Assembly: GCF_001636695.1 (NCBI RefSeq)
Contig: NZ_LGEL01000005.1
Location: 1-64,000 of the forward strand
Direction: 5' to 3'
Source of the DNA: Pedobacter panaciterrae
GTDB lineage: Bacteria > Bacteroidota > Bacteroidia > Sphingobacteriales > Sphingobacteriaceae
DNA: 64,000 nucleotides
Every line of letters begins with the position of its first letter. Position 1 is the first letter of the stretch. The notes under the pieces were generated by a model. It searched no databases and was not told the DNA's origin. It was given only the letters and a program-made list of their open reading frames with translations. This document shows, in pieces, positions 53,522 through 63,256 of this stretch. The position numbers were made by a program, and so were the translations under genes.

Positions 53522-56143
53522 ATGAACCATTTTATTAAAACATTTTTTTTATTGGTAATGCTTGCTGGTACTTTTTTAAGTAGCAAAGCACAGGATTATA
53601 CAGTTAAAGGAAGCATATTAGATACGGCAGGGCTGCCATTGCCCGGCGCCGTTGTCAGGATTAACTGGGTTAAAGATAGTCTTGGCATTTCGGCCAATAC
53701 AGACGGAAGCTTCAGTTTTACCAAGGTTAAATCAAAACAGTTTACTTTAACAGCAGCATTTATTGGATTTGATACTTTTACAAAACAGTACATCATTACG
53801 AAAGGCAATAGCCTGATTATTTCTGATGTGAAGTTAAAGCCAACTTCCAATACGCTGGATGCAGTAGTCATTTCGGGAGTTCCTCCTATAAAAGTTACTG
53901 AAGATACCGTAAGTTTTAATGCATCTTCTTTTCCGGTTAGGGAGGGAGATGCAGTAGATGAAATATTGAAAAAGCTGCCTGGCATACAAGTAGATAAGGA
54001 TGGTAATGTAACCAATCAGGGAACACCTGTAACCAAAATAAGAGTAAATGGTAAGGATTTTTTCGGTACAGATGTGGCAACTGCTATTAAAAATCTGCCT
54101 GCTGATATCATTAAGAACCTTCAGTTTATTGATGATTATGGCGATCAGGCAAAATTAACAGGTATAAAAACAGGTGAGCCTGAAAAAGTACTTAACCTAA
54201 CCATACAAGAGGATAAGAAAAAAGGATACTTTGCCAGAGCCCAGGGAGGCGTAGGTAATTCTGACAGGTATAACACCAGTTTTAGAGGGAACAGTATGAA
54301 AGGGGAACGACAACTCTCTTTTGATGGTACTGTAAATAATGCGAACCAAAGAGGGGGTGGCGATGGTATTACAACCAGAAATGCTGCGGGCTTAAATTAT
54401 AGAAATGAGTGGAGTCCGAAACTTTCGGCCAATGCCAGCTATAATTTTGATAACAGTAAAAACAATACTGTTAGTACCGCACATACCCAGAACTTTCTTG
54501 ATAGTTATACCCGTTTAGAGGATTCGAGAAATGATAACTTAAACAACAGGTATAATCATGAGTTTAATAGTAATCTGGAATATAAGAGGGATACAATGAA
54601 TTTTCTGAAGGTGTCTCCACAGTTTTCGTATAATACAAATGGGGGGAACAGCGGCGGATTTTCAACAATTACGCAGAACAACCTGATCACTAATCGCAAT
54701 AGTAAAAACCTGAATAATGCAAATTCTTTAAATCTGAAAACTAATGTGTTTTACAATCATAAGTTTTCTAAAAAAGGGCGGAACCTTAGTTATTGGGGTG
54801 GTGTAAATTATTCAAATGGCAATAATTTTAAAGATGTATCTAATGATTACCTGATTACTGAGGGCGGGGTTGATTCTACGAGATTTCAAAATCAGCTTAC
54901 TGACCAGAATAGCCATACCTTTGGTACCTATTCAGGCTTTTCTTATATGGAGCCGTTGTGGAGTAAAACATTTATTGAACTTAACTACAATTATAATAGG
55001 TCTGCTACTTCCAGCACCAGAGATACACGCGATGTGATTACGGGTGAGGAGGTGTTTAATCCGGATTTAAGTAATAATTATGATTATCAGTTTATTACAA
55101 ATAAAGTTGGCGTGAATTATCGCTTTATAGGTGAGAAATTAAATTATACTTTAGGTTTAAATGGCCAGCCGTCTGCATTGAAGGGACAAAATCTTAGTAA
55201 AGATATCAGTACCATACAAAGAACATTTAATCTGATTCCTTCGGCCAGAATGGTTTATAAGTTCTCGAATCAGGAATCATTTGAATTTAACTATTGGGGG
55301 CGTAACAACCAACCTGGTTTCTTACAACTGCAGCCCATTGCCGATAACTCGAATCTGCAAAACGTAGTAATTGGTAATCCTAATTTGAAACCTGAGTTTG
55401 TAAATAGTGTAAATGCAAGGTATAAACAATCAGACTGGAATAAAGGGCATGTGCTGTATGCCAATCTTTCATTCAACCAGACCCAGAATAAAATTGTTAC
55501 TACAAAGATGCTTGTCCCTAATACAATAAATCAGGTTACAAGCTATACCAATACTGATGGATTTTATAATCTAAGCGGTGACTACTACTATAGTAAGCCT
55601 TTTTTTGAACGTAAATTTACTATAGGGTATTCAGGCGGAGCATCATTAAATAACAATGTTGCATTTATCGACGATAGTAAAAATGAAGCAAAGAATGCGG
55701 TATGGCGTCAGAAACTAGAATTTAGGGTTGATTTTGAAAATATAGTTAACCTGCAGGTCGAGACTTCTTACTCACAAAACAGAACTACCTATTCACAATC
55801 GGCATTTGATGACCGCCAAACTAACCGTTTTGAATATGGTATTGAAGGGCGGAATTACTTTTTCAAAGATTTAACTGTGGGGTATGATTTTACCAAACAG
55901 ATCAATTCTGGGTACGATAATTCGTTTGTAAATAATCCTACCATCTTACGTTTATTTATGGAATATAAATTCCTTAAAAAAGATATGGGCACTATGCGCC
56001 TTGATGGTTTTGACTTATTTAATGAAAATTCAGGTATTTCGAGGGATGTGTTTGATAATGTAATTGTAGACCGGCAAGTAAACAGACTTGGAAGGTATTT
56101 TATGCTTTCGTTTATATTTAAAGTAAGGAAGTTTGGTGTATAG
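53522..56143 (+). CDS. TonB-linked outer-membrane beta-barrel protein
   Basis: The 873-residue protein has a signal peptide ending at SKAQ (about 23), a carboxypeptidase-regulatory domain (about 25-115), a plug region with VDEILKKLPGIQVDKDGNVTNQG, and a long barrel ending in SFIFKVRKFGV. It matches the outer-membrane-barrel family 3 type with a plug, not SusC. It is 185 bp after the STN gene, with a TACCTTTA box before it, so it may have its own promoter. Ligand unknown. Confidence 0.88.
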   Translation: MNHFIKTFFLLVMLAGTFLSSKAQDYTVKGSILDTAGLPLPGAVVRINWVKDSLGISANTDGSFSFTKVKSKQFTLTAAFIGFDTFTKQYIITKGNSLIISDVKLKPTSNTLDAVVISGVPPIKVTEDTVSFNASSFPVREGDAVDEILKKLPGIQVDKDGNVTNQGTPVTKIRVNGKDFFGTDVATAIKNLPADIIKNLQFIDDYGDQAKLTGIKTGEPEKVLNLTIQEDKKKGYFARAQGGVGNSDRYNTSFRGNSMKGERQLSFDGTVNNANQRGGGDGITTRNAAGLNYRNEWSPKLSANASYNFDNSKNNTVSTAHTQNFLDSYTRLEDSRNDNLNNRYNHEFNSNLEYKRDTMNFLKVSPQFSYNTNGGNSGGFSTITQNNLITNRNSKNLNNANSLNLKTNVFYNHKFSKKGRNLSYWGGVNYSNGNNFKDVSNDYLITEGGVDSTRFQNQLTDQNSHTFGTYSGFSYMEPLWSKTFIELNYNYNRSATSSTRDTRDVITGEEVFNPDLSNNYDYQFITNKVGVNYRFIGEKLNYTLGLNGQPSALKGQNLSKDISTIQRTFNLIPSARMVYKFSNQESFEFNYWGRNNQPGFLQLQPIADNSNLQNVVIGNPNLKPEFVNSVNARYKQSDWNKGHVLYANLSFNQTQNKIVTTKMLVPNTINQVTSYTNTDGFYNLSGDYYYSKPFFERKFTIGYSGGASLNNNVAFIDDSKNEAKNAVWRQKLEFRVDFENIVNLQVETSYSQNRTTYSQSAFDDRQTNRFEYGIEGRNYFFKDLTVGYDFTKQINSGYDNSFVNNPTILRLFMEYKFLKKDMGTMRLDGFDLFNENSGISRDVFDNVIVDRQVNRLGRYFMLSFIFKVRKFGV

Positions 56144-56200
56144 GAGAAGTTAAGTGGCACTTAATTTGTTTAGGTAAGCATTAAGTATAAAAAAAACGCC

Positions 56201-56208
56201 TAGATTTG
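56201..56208 (+). promoter_or_regulatory. Candidate -7 box for the L,D-transpeptidase gene
   Basis: TAGATTTG matches TAnnTTTG and ends 17 nt before the TTG start at 56226. Confidence 0.4.
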
Positions 56209-56225
56209 CCGCTAACTCACTTGCT

Positions 56226-57803
56226 TTGAAAAAAACTGTACTACCTGTTGTTCTGTTAATAGCGATGCTTTCATCGTGTAATTGGTTTAAAGACGTACCT
56301 GAGATTGGTACTGTACTTTCAGATCATTTTAAGAATAAGCTATATAAAAATTTTGATACTGCTTTGTATAATGTCGTTTTTAAGAAACACCTTGATTCAT
56401 TAGGCTCCAAGTTTTCTAATCCGAATACGATAAAAAATTATTATTATACAAATGAGTATAAACCAGAGCTGGTTACTAAATTCTTTGTAAATGGTGGATT
56501 GGACAGTCTTGAAAATTACATAGCACGGAGTGAGCAACATGGTTTTAACCCAAATCAATTTAGGCGTAAACAGATAGAATCTCTATTGGCTACATTAAAG
56601 GCTAATAAGTTTAAAAGGATAGAAGAAGTTTATCCTGTTATTGCTGATCTGGAACTTAACGCTGCTGAGGGGCTCATCAAGTACAATAACTTTGTTTATT
56701 ATGGGGTCATTAATCCGCGTAAATTGTTTAGCCGATATTATGTGCCCGTAAAAAGACCTGATAGTTTAAGCGTTACTGCTGTTTTGCAAACAAAGGATAT
56801 TCAAAAATTACTAACAAGTATTCAACCTGCTTCTCCGGATTATCAGGTATTCCAAAATAAACTTGCTAAATATAAGGCCGACTCTGGTAGTAAAAGCTAT
56901 ATGGTAAAAACCATTATGGTAAACATGGAGCGTTTGCGCTGGAAATTACCGGAATTAGGAGATGAATATGTGCAGGTAAATATCCCGGATTTTTCTCTTA
57001 CCTGGTTTAAGGGACAGGATACACTTACCCAGATGAAAGTTTGCGTTGGTGGAAAGCGTGAGGAGGGATATGCTGATAAGATTAAACAGTATTTAAAATC
57101 CGGAAATCTTGATGATAAACCAAAGAATCATGAAACACCGTTATTGTACAGTAAGCTGAACTCAATTCAGGTAAATCCGGTATGGAACATTCCGGTGAGT
57201 ATTGCGCAAAGTGAAATTTACTGGCAGGCGGTCAGGGATCCGTATTATTTATCTAACAGTAACATTAAAGTATATTATAAAGGTAAACAAGTAACAGATC
57301 CTGATACGATTCAATGGAATAAGTATTCAAGAGAAAAGTTACCCTTCCAGTTTAAACAAGGTTCAGGAGAGGGAAATGCTTTAGGTAAGTTTAAATTTAT
57401 ATTCGATAATGGATCTAGTATTTATCTTCATGATACGAATAATAAAAGTGCATTTTCGAGAACTAACCGTGCAATAAGCCATGGTTGTGTTCGTGTAGAA
57501 AAACCGTTACAATTTGCTGAAACGCTGGTTAAGGATAAGTATGAATACGATCAGTTAAGAATGGAAGTAAACCTGCCGCCAATAGATACTACTAAAATGG
57601 AGGTTTACCGGAAAAAAATGGCTAAAAAAGCCGATACAGTAAATGTTTATCAATTAAAACCGAAGTGGTTTGGTGTTAAAAAGCCTGTTCCCCTGATCAT
57701 CAATTACATAACCTCATGGTCGCAGAATGGTAACCTGCAGTTCCGGCCAGATGTTTATGGTTTAGATGAAACTTTATGGGATGCTATGAAAAAATTCATG
57801 TAA
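56226..57803 (+). CDS. L,D-transpeptidase (YcbB-like) lipoprotein
   Basis: The 525-residue protein has a lipoprotein signal (MKKTVLPVVLLIAMLSSC, Cys18) and, after a long helical region, a YkuD catalytic domain with His419 and Cys421 in SHGCVRVEKP. It forms 3-3 crosslinks or attaches proteins to peptidoglycan. The large N-terminal region resembles YcbB. The start is a TTG with no closer ATG. Confidence 0.9.
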   Translation: MKKTVLPVVLLIAMLSSCNWFKDVPEIGTVLSDHFKNKLYKNFDTALYNVVFKKHLDSLGSKFSNPNTIKNYYYTNEYKPELVTKFFVNGGLDSLENYIARSEQHGFNPNQFRRKQIESLLATLKANKFKRIEEVYPVIADLELNAAEGLIKYNNFVYYGVINPRKLFSRYYVPVKRPDSLSVTAVLQTKDIQKLLTSIQPASPDYQVFQNKLAKYKADSGSKSYMVKTIMVNMERLRWKLPELGDEYVQVNIPDFSLTWFKGQDTLTQMKVCVGGKREEGYADKIKQYLKSGNLDDKPKNHETPLLYSKLNSIQVNPVWNIPVSIAQSEIYWQAVRDPYYLSNSNIKVYYKGKQVTDPDTIQWNKYSREKLPFQFKQGSGEGNALGKFKFIFDNGSSIYLHDTNNKSAFSRTNRAISHGCVRVEKPLQFAETLVKDKYEYDQLRMEVNLPPIDTTKMEVYRKKMAKKADTVNVYQLKPKWFGVKKPVPLIINYITSWSQNGNLQFRPDVYGLDETLWDAMKKFM

Positions 57804-57809
57804 AAGTTC

Positions 57810-57817
57810 TACCTTTG
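57810..57817 (+). promoter_or_regulatory. Candidate -7 box directly before the BatA-type gene
   Basis: TACCTTTG matches TAnnTTTG and ends 7 nt before ATG 57825, near leaderless. Confidence 0.4.
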
Positions 57818-57824
57818 GTTTTTA

Positions 57825-59870
57825 ATGAATTTCCTATACCCAGGTTTTCTTTTCGCACTGCTGGCAATAGCCATACCTATTGTAATTCACTTATTCAATT
57901 TCAGGAAATTTAAGAAAGTATATTTTAGTAATGTACAATTCTTAAAGGAGGCTAAAGAGCAAAACTCATCAAGAGAAAAGCTTAAAAATCTGCTTGTGCT
58001 TTTGTGCAGGATACTGGCTATAGTGTTTCTGGTACTGGCCTTTGCCAGACCTTTTATCCCATCGGGGAATAAACATAATCCGGGACAGAGAAATGTGATC
58101 AGTATCTATATTGATAACTCTTATAGCATGGAGACGGTAAACAAGGAAGGTAGTTTACTTGATGAAGCTAAAAGAAAGGCAAAGGAACTTGCCAGATCGT
58201 ACGATATTAATGATCAGTTTCAGTTAATTACAAACGATTTTGAAGGTAAGCACCAGAGACTGGTGAATAAAGATGAGTTTATTCAGTTGCTGGATGAGAT
58301 TAAAATATCTGCAGCAAGTAAAAATTTACAGCAGGTTATTAACAGGCAGCAGGCAAGTTTTTCAGCTAATGGAAATGAGACGAGCTATCTGCTTTCCGAC
58401 TTTCAAAAAAGTTTTGTAGGTAGTAAGCTTTTGGAGGCTAATAAAGAGATCAATTATACTTTTATTAAGTTAAATGCAAACAGCCTTCCGAATATTTCGG
58501 TTGATAGTGTTTGGAGTCTTTCTCCTGTACACCAACCCGGGCAGGCGGAGAAGTTTGTGGTTCAGTTAAAGAATTATGGAGATGAGCGTGCTTCGGGTAT
58601 ACCTTTAAAGGTAATCATAAACAAGCAGCAAAAAGCAATCAGCAGTGTAAGCGTTGACGCAGATAAATCGGTTAAAGACACTTTATCTTTTAGTGGGCTA
58701 AAGGGTGGATGGCAAAAAGGGGTTATCAGCATAAAGGACTTTCCTTTAACATTTGATGATAATCTGAATTTTAGTTTTAAGGTAAGTAATGAATTGAAGG
58801 TGCTAAATATTACTGGCAATACTTCTGATAAATTTATAAAGGCGCTCTTTGGATCTGATAGTTATTTTAAACTTACAGAAATGCCTGAGTCTAATATTAA
58901 ATACACCAGCTTTTCAGATTACAGTTTAATAGTTCTTAATGGTTTAAAAGAACCATCATCGGGTTTGGCCCAGCAATTAAAAGGATATGTGCAAAACGGA
59001 GGGTCAGTAATTATATTTCCTGATCTTGATGCGAATGGTGCTGTTTATACTTCTTTCTTAACCGGCTTATCGCTGCCTGCAGTTCAGCAATTAAATTCTG
59101 GACCACCTATAGCAAGTACTATGGATTTAAAGAACTCTGTTTTTAAGGATGTATTTGATCAGATTCCTAAAAATATAGACCTTCCTTTGGTAAACAGGTA
59201 TTTTAGTTATGCTGATCAGAATACAAGTGCTAAAGAAAGCATTTTACAATTGCCTTTAAATAGGTTCCTTTTTGCGAAGTATAATATAGGGGCCGGTAAA
59301 ATATATCTTTCATCCAGCTCATTGGATATTAAGGATAGTAATCTGCCTAAGTATCCGGTTTTTGTACCTTTAATGTATAAGATTGCTTTTGGAAGTGCAA
59401 AAGAGCAACCTTTGTATTATACAATAGGCCTCAATAATTTGCTGGAGAGTGAAAAAATCAATCTTCTGACTAATCAGTCGCTAAAATTGGTATCGGATGA
59501 TTTTGAGGTTATTCCTGAGGTTCGGCAAACTGCCGGGAAAACCTTGTTGTATGTGGCAGATCAGGTAAAGAAATCGGGCTTTTATGAATTAAAAAAAGCA
59601 GATTCTGTTTTGGCTGTTGTAGCATTTAATGATAACCGCACAGAATCTGATATGCATTATGCTACAGAAAAGGAGCTTAATAGCTTATTTAGCAAACAAA
59701 AGGTTGCCGTATTTAATTCTAAAAAGGACGCACAATCATTAAATATCGAGGGAAAAAATAGCAGCAGTGAATTATGGAAACTTTGCCTAATTTTAGCTAT
59801 TGTTTTTTTAGCCAGTGAAATACTACTTATTAGATTCTTTAATAACATAAAAAACATAGAAATATCATGA
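57825..59870 (+). CDS. BatA-domain membrane protein with von Willebrand-like region
   Basis: The 681-residue protein begins with the double-transmembrane BatA signature MNFLYPGFLFALLAIAIPIV and FNFRKFKKVYFSNVQFLKE; helices are near 5-22 and 57-75. A VWA-like segment with YIDNSYSMET near 98 follows, and a third helix near 645-662 precedes the C-terminus. Such proteins occur with MoxR/Bat stress operons, but no MoxR is nearby. The stop overlaps the next start by 4 nt (ATGA). Confidence 0.85.
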   Translation: MNFLYPGFLFALLAIAIPIVIHLFNFRKFKKVYFSNVQFLKEAKEQNSSREKLKNLLVLLCRILAIVFLVLAFARPFIPSGNKHNPGQRNVISIYIDNSYSMETVNKEGSLLDEAKRKAKELARSYDINDQFQLITNDFEGKHQRLVNKDEFIQLLDEIKISAASKNLQQVINRQQASFSANGNETSYLLSDFQKSFVGSKLLEANKEINYTFIKLNANSLPNISVDSVWSLSPVHQPGQAEKFVVQLKNYGDERASGIPLKVIINKQQKAISSVSVDADKSVKDTLSFSGLKGGWQKGVISIKDFPLTFDDNLNFSFKVSNELKVLNITGNTSDKFIKALFGSDSYFKLTEMPESNIKYTSFSDYSLIVLNGLKEPSSGLAQQLKGYVQNGGSVIIFPDLDANGAVYTSFLTGLSLPAVQQLNSGPPIASTMDLKNSVFKDVFDQIPKNIDLPLVNRYFSYADQNTSAKESILQLPLNRFLFAKYNIGAGKIYLSSSSLDIKDSNLPKYPVFVPLMYKIAFGSAKEQPLYYTIGLNNLLESEKINLLTNQSLKLVSDDFEVIPEVRQTAGKTLLYVADQVKKSGFYELKKADSVLAVVAFNDNRTESDMHYATEKELNSLFSKQKVAVFNSKKDAQSLNIEGKNSSSELWKLCLILAIVFLASEILLIRFFNNIKNIEIS

Positions 59871-61129
59871 ACCTTCTTATCACGGGTATAGTTATTGCCG
59901 ATCCAAACAGCCAGTTCAATCAAAAGAAATGTGATGTTCGTGTAGAACAAGGAAAGATAACGGCTATTGGTAACAACCTGACCGCATCTAAAAACGAACA
60001 TGTTTTTGATGGCGAGGGTGCTATTCTTTCTCCGGGTTTCTTTGATTTAAACTGTTCGATCGGTGATCCTGGTTTTGAAACCAAAGAAGATATTAATACT
60101 GCAACTGAGGCTGCAAAAGCTGGCGGGTTTACAGGTATAGCAGTTTTGCCTAATACTAAACCGGTTGTACAATCAAAGGCCGAGGTTGAATACATTATTA
60201 ACAGGGCAAAAAACAATCTGGTGGATGTGTTGCCAATAGGAGCGGTTAGTCAGGGACTGGAAGGTAAGGAGCTAGCAGAGTTGTACGACATGAAGCTTGC
60301 GGGTGCCGTAGCGTTTTCTGATGGAGGAAAAGCTATTGTTGACGATGGTTTTATGAGTCGTGCTTTACAATATACCCAGGGTTTTAACGGACTTTTAATG
60401 GTTTATCCTGAGAATAAATCCATTGCCGGAAAATCACAGATTAACGAGAGCAAGACCAGCGTATTGCTTGGAATGAAAGGATTACCTTCATTAGCAGAGG
60501 AAATGCACATTAGCAGGGATATCTTTTTAGCAACCTATCATGACGCTCCTGTCCATATCAGTAATATCTCGACAGCAGGTTCTGTAGCGCTTATAAAGAA
60601 AGCTAAAAAGGATGGTGTTAAAATCTCCTGCGATGTAGCAGCGCATCATTTAGTGTTTACTGAAGAGTTACTGAATGATTTTGATAGCAATTATAAAGTT
60701 AAGCCACCTTTGCGTGGTAAATCTGATGTGAAGGCATTGCTCGCCGGCTTAAAAGACGGAACTATTGATGCAGTAGGATCACAGCATCGTCCACATGAGA
60801 TAGAATTTAAAGATGTTGAATTTGAAATTGCATCATATGGGATCATTGCTTTGCAAACTGTATTACCTTTACTCATTAAATCAGGACTTGACGCAACTCA
60901 GATTGCTGAGAAGCTTTCTATAAATCCTCGCAAATTATTGGGACTTGCAGTTCCTGTTATTGAGGTAGGTGCTGAAGCTAACTTTACAGCCTATAATCCT
61001 GCATTACAATGGGAGTATAATGTTGCCAGTAACTATTCTAAATCTGCCAATTCTCCACTGTTAAATAAAAAACTGACCGGTAAAGTTCAACTGGTATTTA
61101 ATAACAAACAATTACAATCATATGGATAA
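59867..61129 (+). CDS. Dihydroorotase-like protein lacking metal ligands
   Basis: The 420-residue amidohydrolase-fold protein resembles pyrC at 11.4-12.8 kb along its length. The metal-site region reads DLNCSIGDPG (60-69) where PyrC has DDQVHFREPG: the zinc His becomes Ser64 and the Arg becomes Gly66. The catalytic DHAPH is QHRPH here. It is therefore probably not a working dihydroorotase. Pseudo-dihydroorotases of Pseudomonas serve as structural partners of aspartate transcarbamoylase. It overlaps both neighbours. Confidence 0.85.
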   Translation: MNLLITGIVIADPNSQFNQKKCDVRVEQGKITAIGNNLTASKNEHVFDGEGAILSPGFFDLNCSIGDPGFETKEDINTATEAAKAGGFTGIAVLPNTKPVVQSKAEVEYIINRAKNNLVDVLPIGAVSQGLEGKELAELYDMKLAGAVAFSDGGKAIVDDGFMSRALQYTQGFNGLLMVYPENKSIAGKSQINESKTSVLLGMKGLPSLAEEMHISRDIFLATYHDAPVHISNISTAGSVALIKKAKKDGVKISCDVAAHHLVFTEELLNDFDSNYKVKPPLRGKSDVKALLAGLKDGTIDAVGSQHRPHEIEFKDVEFEIASYGIIALQTVLPLLIKSGLDATQIAEKLSINPRKLLGLAVPVIEVGAEANFTAYNPALQWEYNVASNYSKSANSPLLNKKLTGKVQLVFNNKQLQSYG

Positions 61130-61799
61130 TCATGTAAAAGACGCACTAATTGCATCGTTAGATAAATTTGCTGCAGTATCTGGCAAGGACTCGATTAAGT
61201 TAGAGGAAAGCCTTGTAGAAGTGTTTGATAAAGACCTTGGCTTTTTAGAAAAAGTTGAAGAGTTTGATGAGGTTTTTGATGAGCATCCATCATTTGAAGA
61301 ACTTAGAGAAGTATTTTTTGATTTGCTGATGATCAATTTCTTCTCAAATGATATTAAGAAACTGCAAGAAGATTATCTTGATTCTGAAGAGTGGTTAAGG
61401 ATTGAAGAAGAAACAATAGACAGAGGAACAGAGATGCTGAACCTTTTGTTGTACATTGTTGAATGTCATGATGAAAATATAAAGCCTGATTTAGGTGATT
61501 TCCTCAAAGAATTCTTATTAGTTGAGGATGATGAGTTTCAGGATGAATTTCATATTTATGAAGACCTGATCAGCAATCAGCAATTGGCTGAATCAAGTGT
61601 TGAAGATATTTGCGGTCATCGTGCTATGATTGATCTTAGGGAAGAAATGGAACAGCTTTTTGTTCCTTTTATGGTTTTCTTTCTTCAGCCTAAGGCTAAT
61701 GATAAGATCATTAAGGAACTTGAAGAGTATAGTGCAAACAAGGAGTTTGATATTGCGGTTTATAGCATAATTGCTAATTTTAACGCTGCTACAGCTTAA
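61122..61799 (+). CDS. Acidic uncharacterised protein
   Basis: The 225-residue protein is strongly acidic, with runs such as EKVEEFDEVFDEHPSFEELRE, and largely helical. It has no signal or membrane segment. The start overlaps the dihydroorotase-like gene by 8 nt, which suggests coupling. I did not recognise the family. Confidence 0.75.
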   Translation: MDNHVKDALIASLDKFAAVSGKDSIKLEESLVEVFDKDLGFLEKVEEFDEVFDEHPSFEELREVFFDLLMINFFSNDIKKLQEDYLDSEEWLRIEEETIDRGTEMLNLLLYIVECHDENIKPDLGDFLKEFLLVEDDEFQDEFHIYEDLISNQQLAESSVEDICGHRAMIDLREEMEQLFVPFMVFFLQPKANDKIIKELEEYSANKEFDIAVYSIIANFNAATA

Positions 61800-61851
61800 G
61801 CATTAGCTTTTATTATTAACTAAAATATTAACGTTTATTTAAAATTTTTGA

Positions 61852-62397
61852 ATGGAAGAATTAGTAGTTGAACCTAAAAAAAATCCCAATATGCTGGCGT
61901 TTAAAAGCGCAATGGCATATTCTGTTTATTTCCTTGTACTTATGTTTGTGATGAAGTGGATGGGGGTAGATCAGAATAGTCCTAATACCACTGTAGCGGA
62001 GAAAGTCATATACTCATTAGCTTCTTATATCCCGTTTATTATGGCTGTTGTTTTTGTGCAGACTACATATAAAAAGGAATTAGGTGGTTATATAAGCTTT
62101 GGTAAAGCTTTCTCTTCTGGCTTTAAAGTGGCTGCATATGCTGGATTGTTTATAGCTGTATTTACTATTCTTTATTATAAGGTTTTAGATACAAATGCTT
62201 TTGCTCAGCTAATGGATTCAGCGAAGGCTGCTGCTGGTGATGATGAAAATAAGGTTAAAGGAGTAGAAATGATGAGACCTTATATGATCTTTTTTATTGG
62301 CTTTGGAGTAGCAGTAAGTTATACTATATACGGCTTAATTATCAGTTTAATTGGTGCGGCTGTTGTTAAAAAAGAACAACCTCTTTACGAAGAATAA
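61852..62397 (+). CDS. DUF4199 membrane protein
   Basis: The 181-residue protein has four hydrophobic helices (about 17-38, 58-76, 85-108 and 140-165) and starts MEELVVEPKKNPNMLAFKSAMAYSVYF. The layout and length fit DUF4199, a Bacteroidota family of unknown function that is often encoded before family 2 glycosyltransferases. Here such a gene lies at 63502 but on the far side of a convergent gene. Confidence 0.85.
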   Translation: MEELVVEPKKNPNMLAFKSAMAYSVYFLVLMFVMKWMGVDQNSPNTTVAEKVIYSLASYIPFIMAVVFVQTTYKKELGGYISFGKAFSSGFKVAAYAGLFIAVFTILYYKVLDTNAFAQLMDSAKAAAGDDENKVKGVEMMRPYMIFFIGFGVAVSYTIYGLIISLIGAAVVKKEQPLYEE

Positions 62398-62413
62398 GGT
62401 AGGGCAAATACAT

Positions 62414-62460
62414 ATTAACTAAGAAAGGCAGCAATATTATTGCTGCCTTTCTTAGTTAAT
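62414..62460. terminator. Bidirectional terminator between convergent genes
   Basis: A perfect 23-bp inverted repeat (62414-62436 and 62438-62460) with a 1-nt centre includes GAAAGGCAGCAAT. It lies between the DUF4199 and DUF1080 genes and would form a long hairpin in both transcripts. Confidence 0.75.
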
Positions 62461-62485
62461 ATCCCAATGGATAATTTATCTTCTA

Positions 62486-63256
62486 TTACAGATTTCTGAT
62501 CCAGATGTTACGGAAACTCAATGGCTCACTAGGATCTCCATGAGATTGTAACTTAATTGGAGCCGGTCCGTGAGCCTGTCTATAAGCAGGAGCGCCAATA
62601 TATTGCGTTGGGCCTAATAACGTAGTATTATTCTGAACCAATACTCCATTAAATATTACAGTAACTCTGGCTGGAGTTTTTACTGTTTTATCTTCGTTAA
62701 ATGTAGGAGCAGTCCAGATTACATCATAAGTGTTCCATTCTCCCGGTTTGCGGGTTGGGTTAGCAAGAGGTACAAATTGTTTGTAGATACTTGCAGCCTG
62801 TCCATTTGTATAAGTATCGTTGTTATAAGAGTCAAGAATTTGTAATTCGTAACCAGCATCTCCTTTACCAATAGAAGCAAGGAAAAGTCCGCTGTTTCCT
62901 CTGGCCTGTCCTTTTCCGGTAATGTTTGCAGGTACACGCCACTCCAGGTGAAGTTGATAATTACCAAAAGATTCTTTAGTTTCTATGTTTCCCGATTTTT
63001 TATTTACAGTAAATACTTTGTTGGCAACAGTCCATGCAGCAGGTTTAGATCTGTCCTCAGTCATTACCCATTGGTCAAGGTTTTTGCCATCAAAAAGTAT
63101 AATAGCATCAGAAGGAGGGGCTATTGAAAGCTCTTTTGCTGATACTACTTTAGGAACTGGAGTGTATACTTCTGTGTCTTCAGGTTTTGCATCTTGTGCC
63201 TGAACAATGTTAATTCCTGCCATCATTAATGTAGCAAGGATAACTGATTTACGCAT
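62486..63256 (-). CDS. DUF1080 (3-keto-disaccharide hydrolase-like) exported protein
   Basis: From ATG 63256 the protein begins MRKSVILATLMMAGINIVQA, a signal peptide. ATG 63265 is an alternative start three codons upstream. The body is a concanavalin-like beta-sandwich with LFDGKNLDQWVMTEDRSKPA, GNSGLFLAS and GEWNTYDVIW, the DUF1080 hallmarks, and ends SFRNIWIRNL. Some relatives hydrolyse 3-keto-glucosides. Substrate is unknown. Confidence 0.88.
   Translation of the reverse strand: MRKSVILATLMMAGINIVQAQDAKPEDTEVYTPVPKVVSAKELSIAPPSDAIILFDGKNLDQWVMTEDRSKPAAWTVANKVFTVNKKSGNIETKESFGNYQLHLEWRVPANITGKGQARGNSGLFLASIGKGDAGYELQILDSYNNDTYTNGQAASIYKQFVPLANPTRKPGEWNTYDVIWTAPTFNEDKTVKTPARVTVIFNGVLVQNNTTLLGPTQYIGAPAYRQAHGPAPIKLQSHGDPSEPLSFRNIWIRNL

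Noticed and set aside
53596-54015. 139-residue minus-strand frame
   Set aside because: It is antisense to the signal, regulatory and plug regions of the beta-barrel gene and has no recognisable features.
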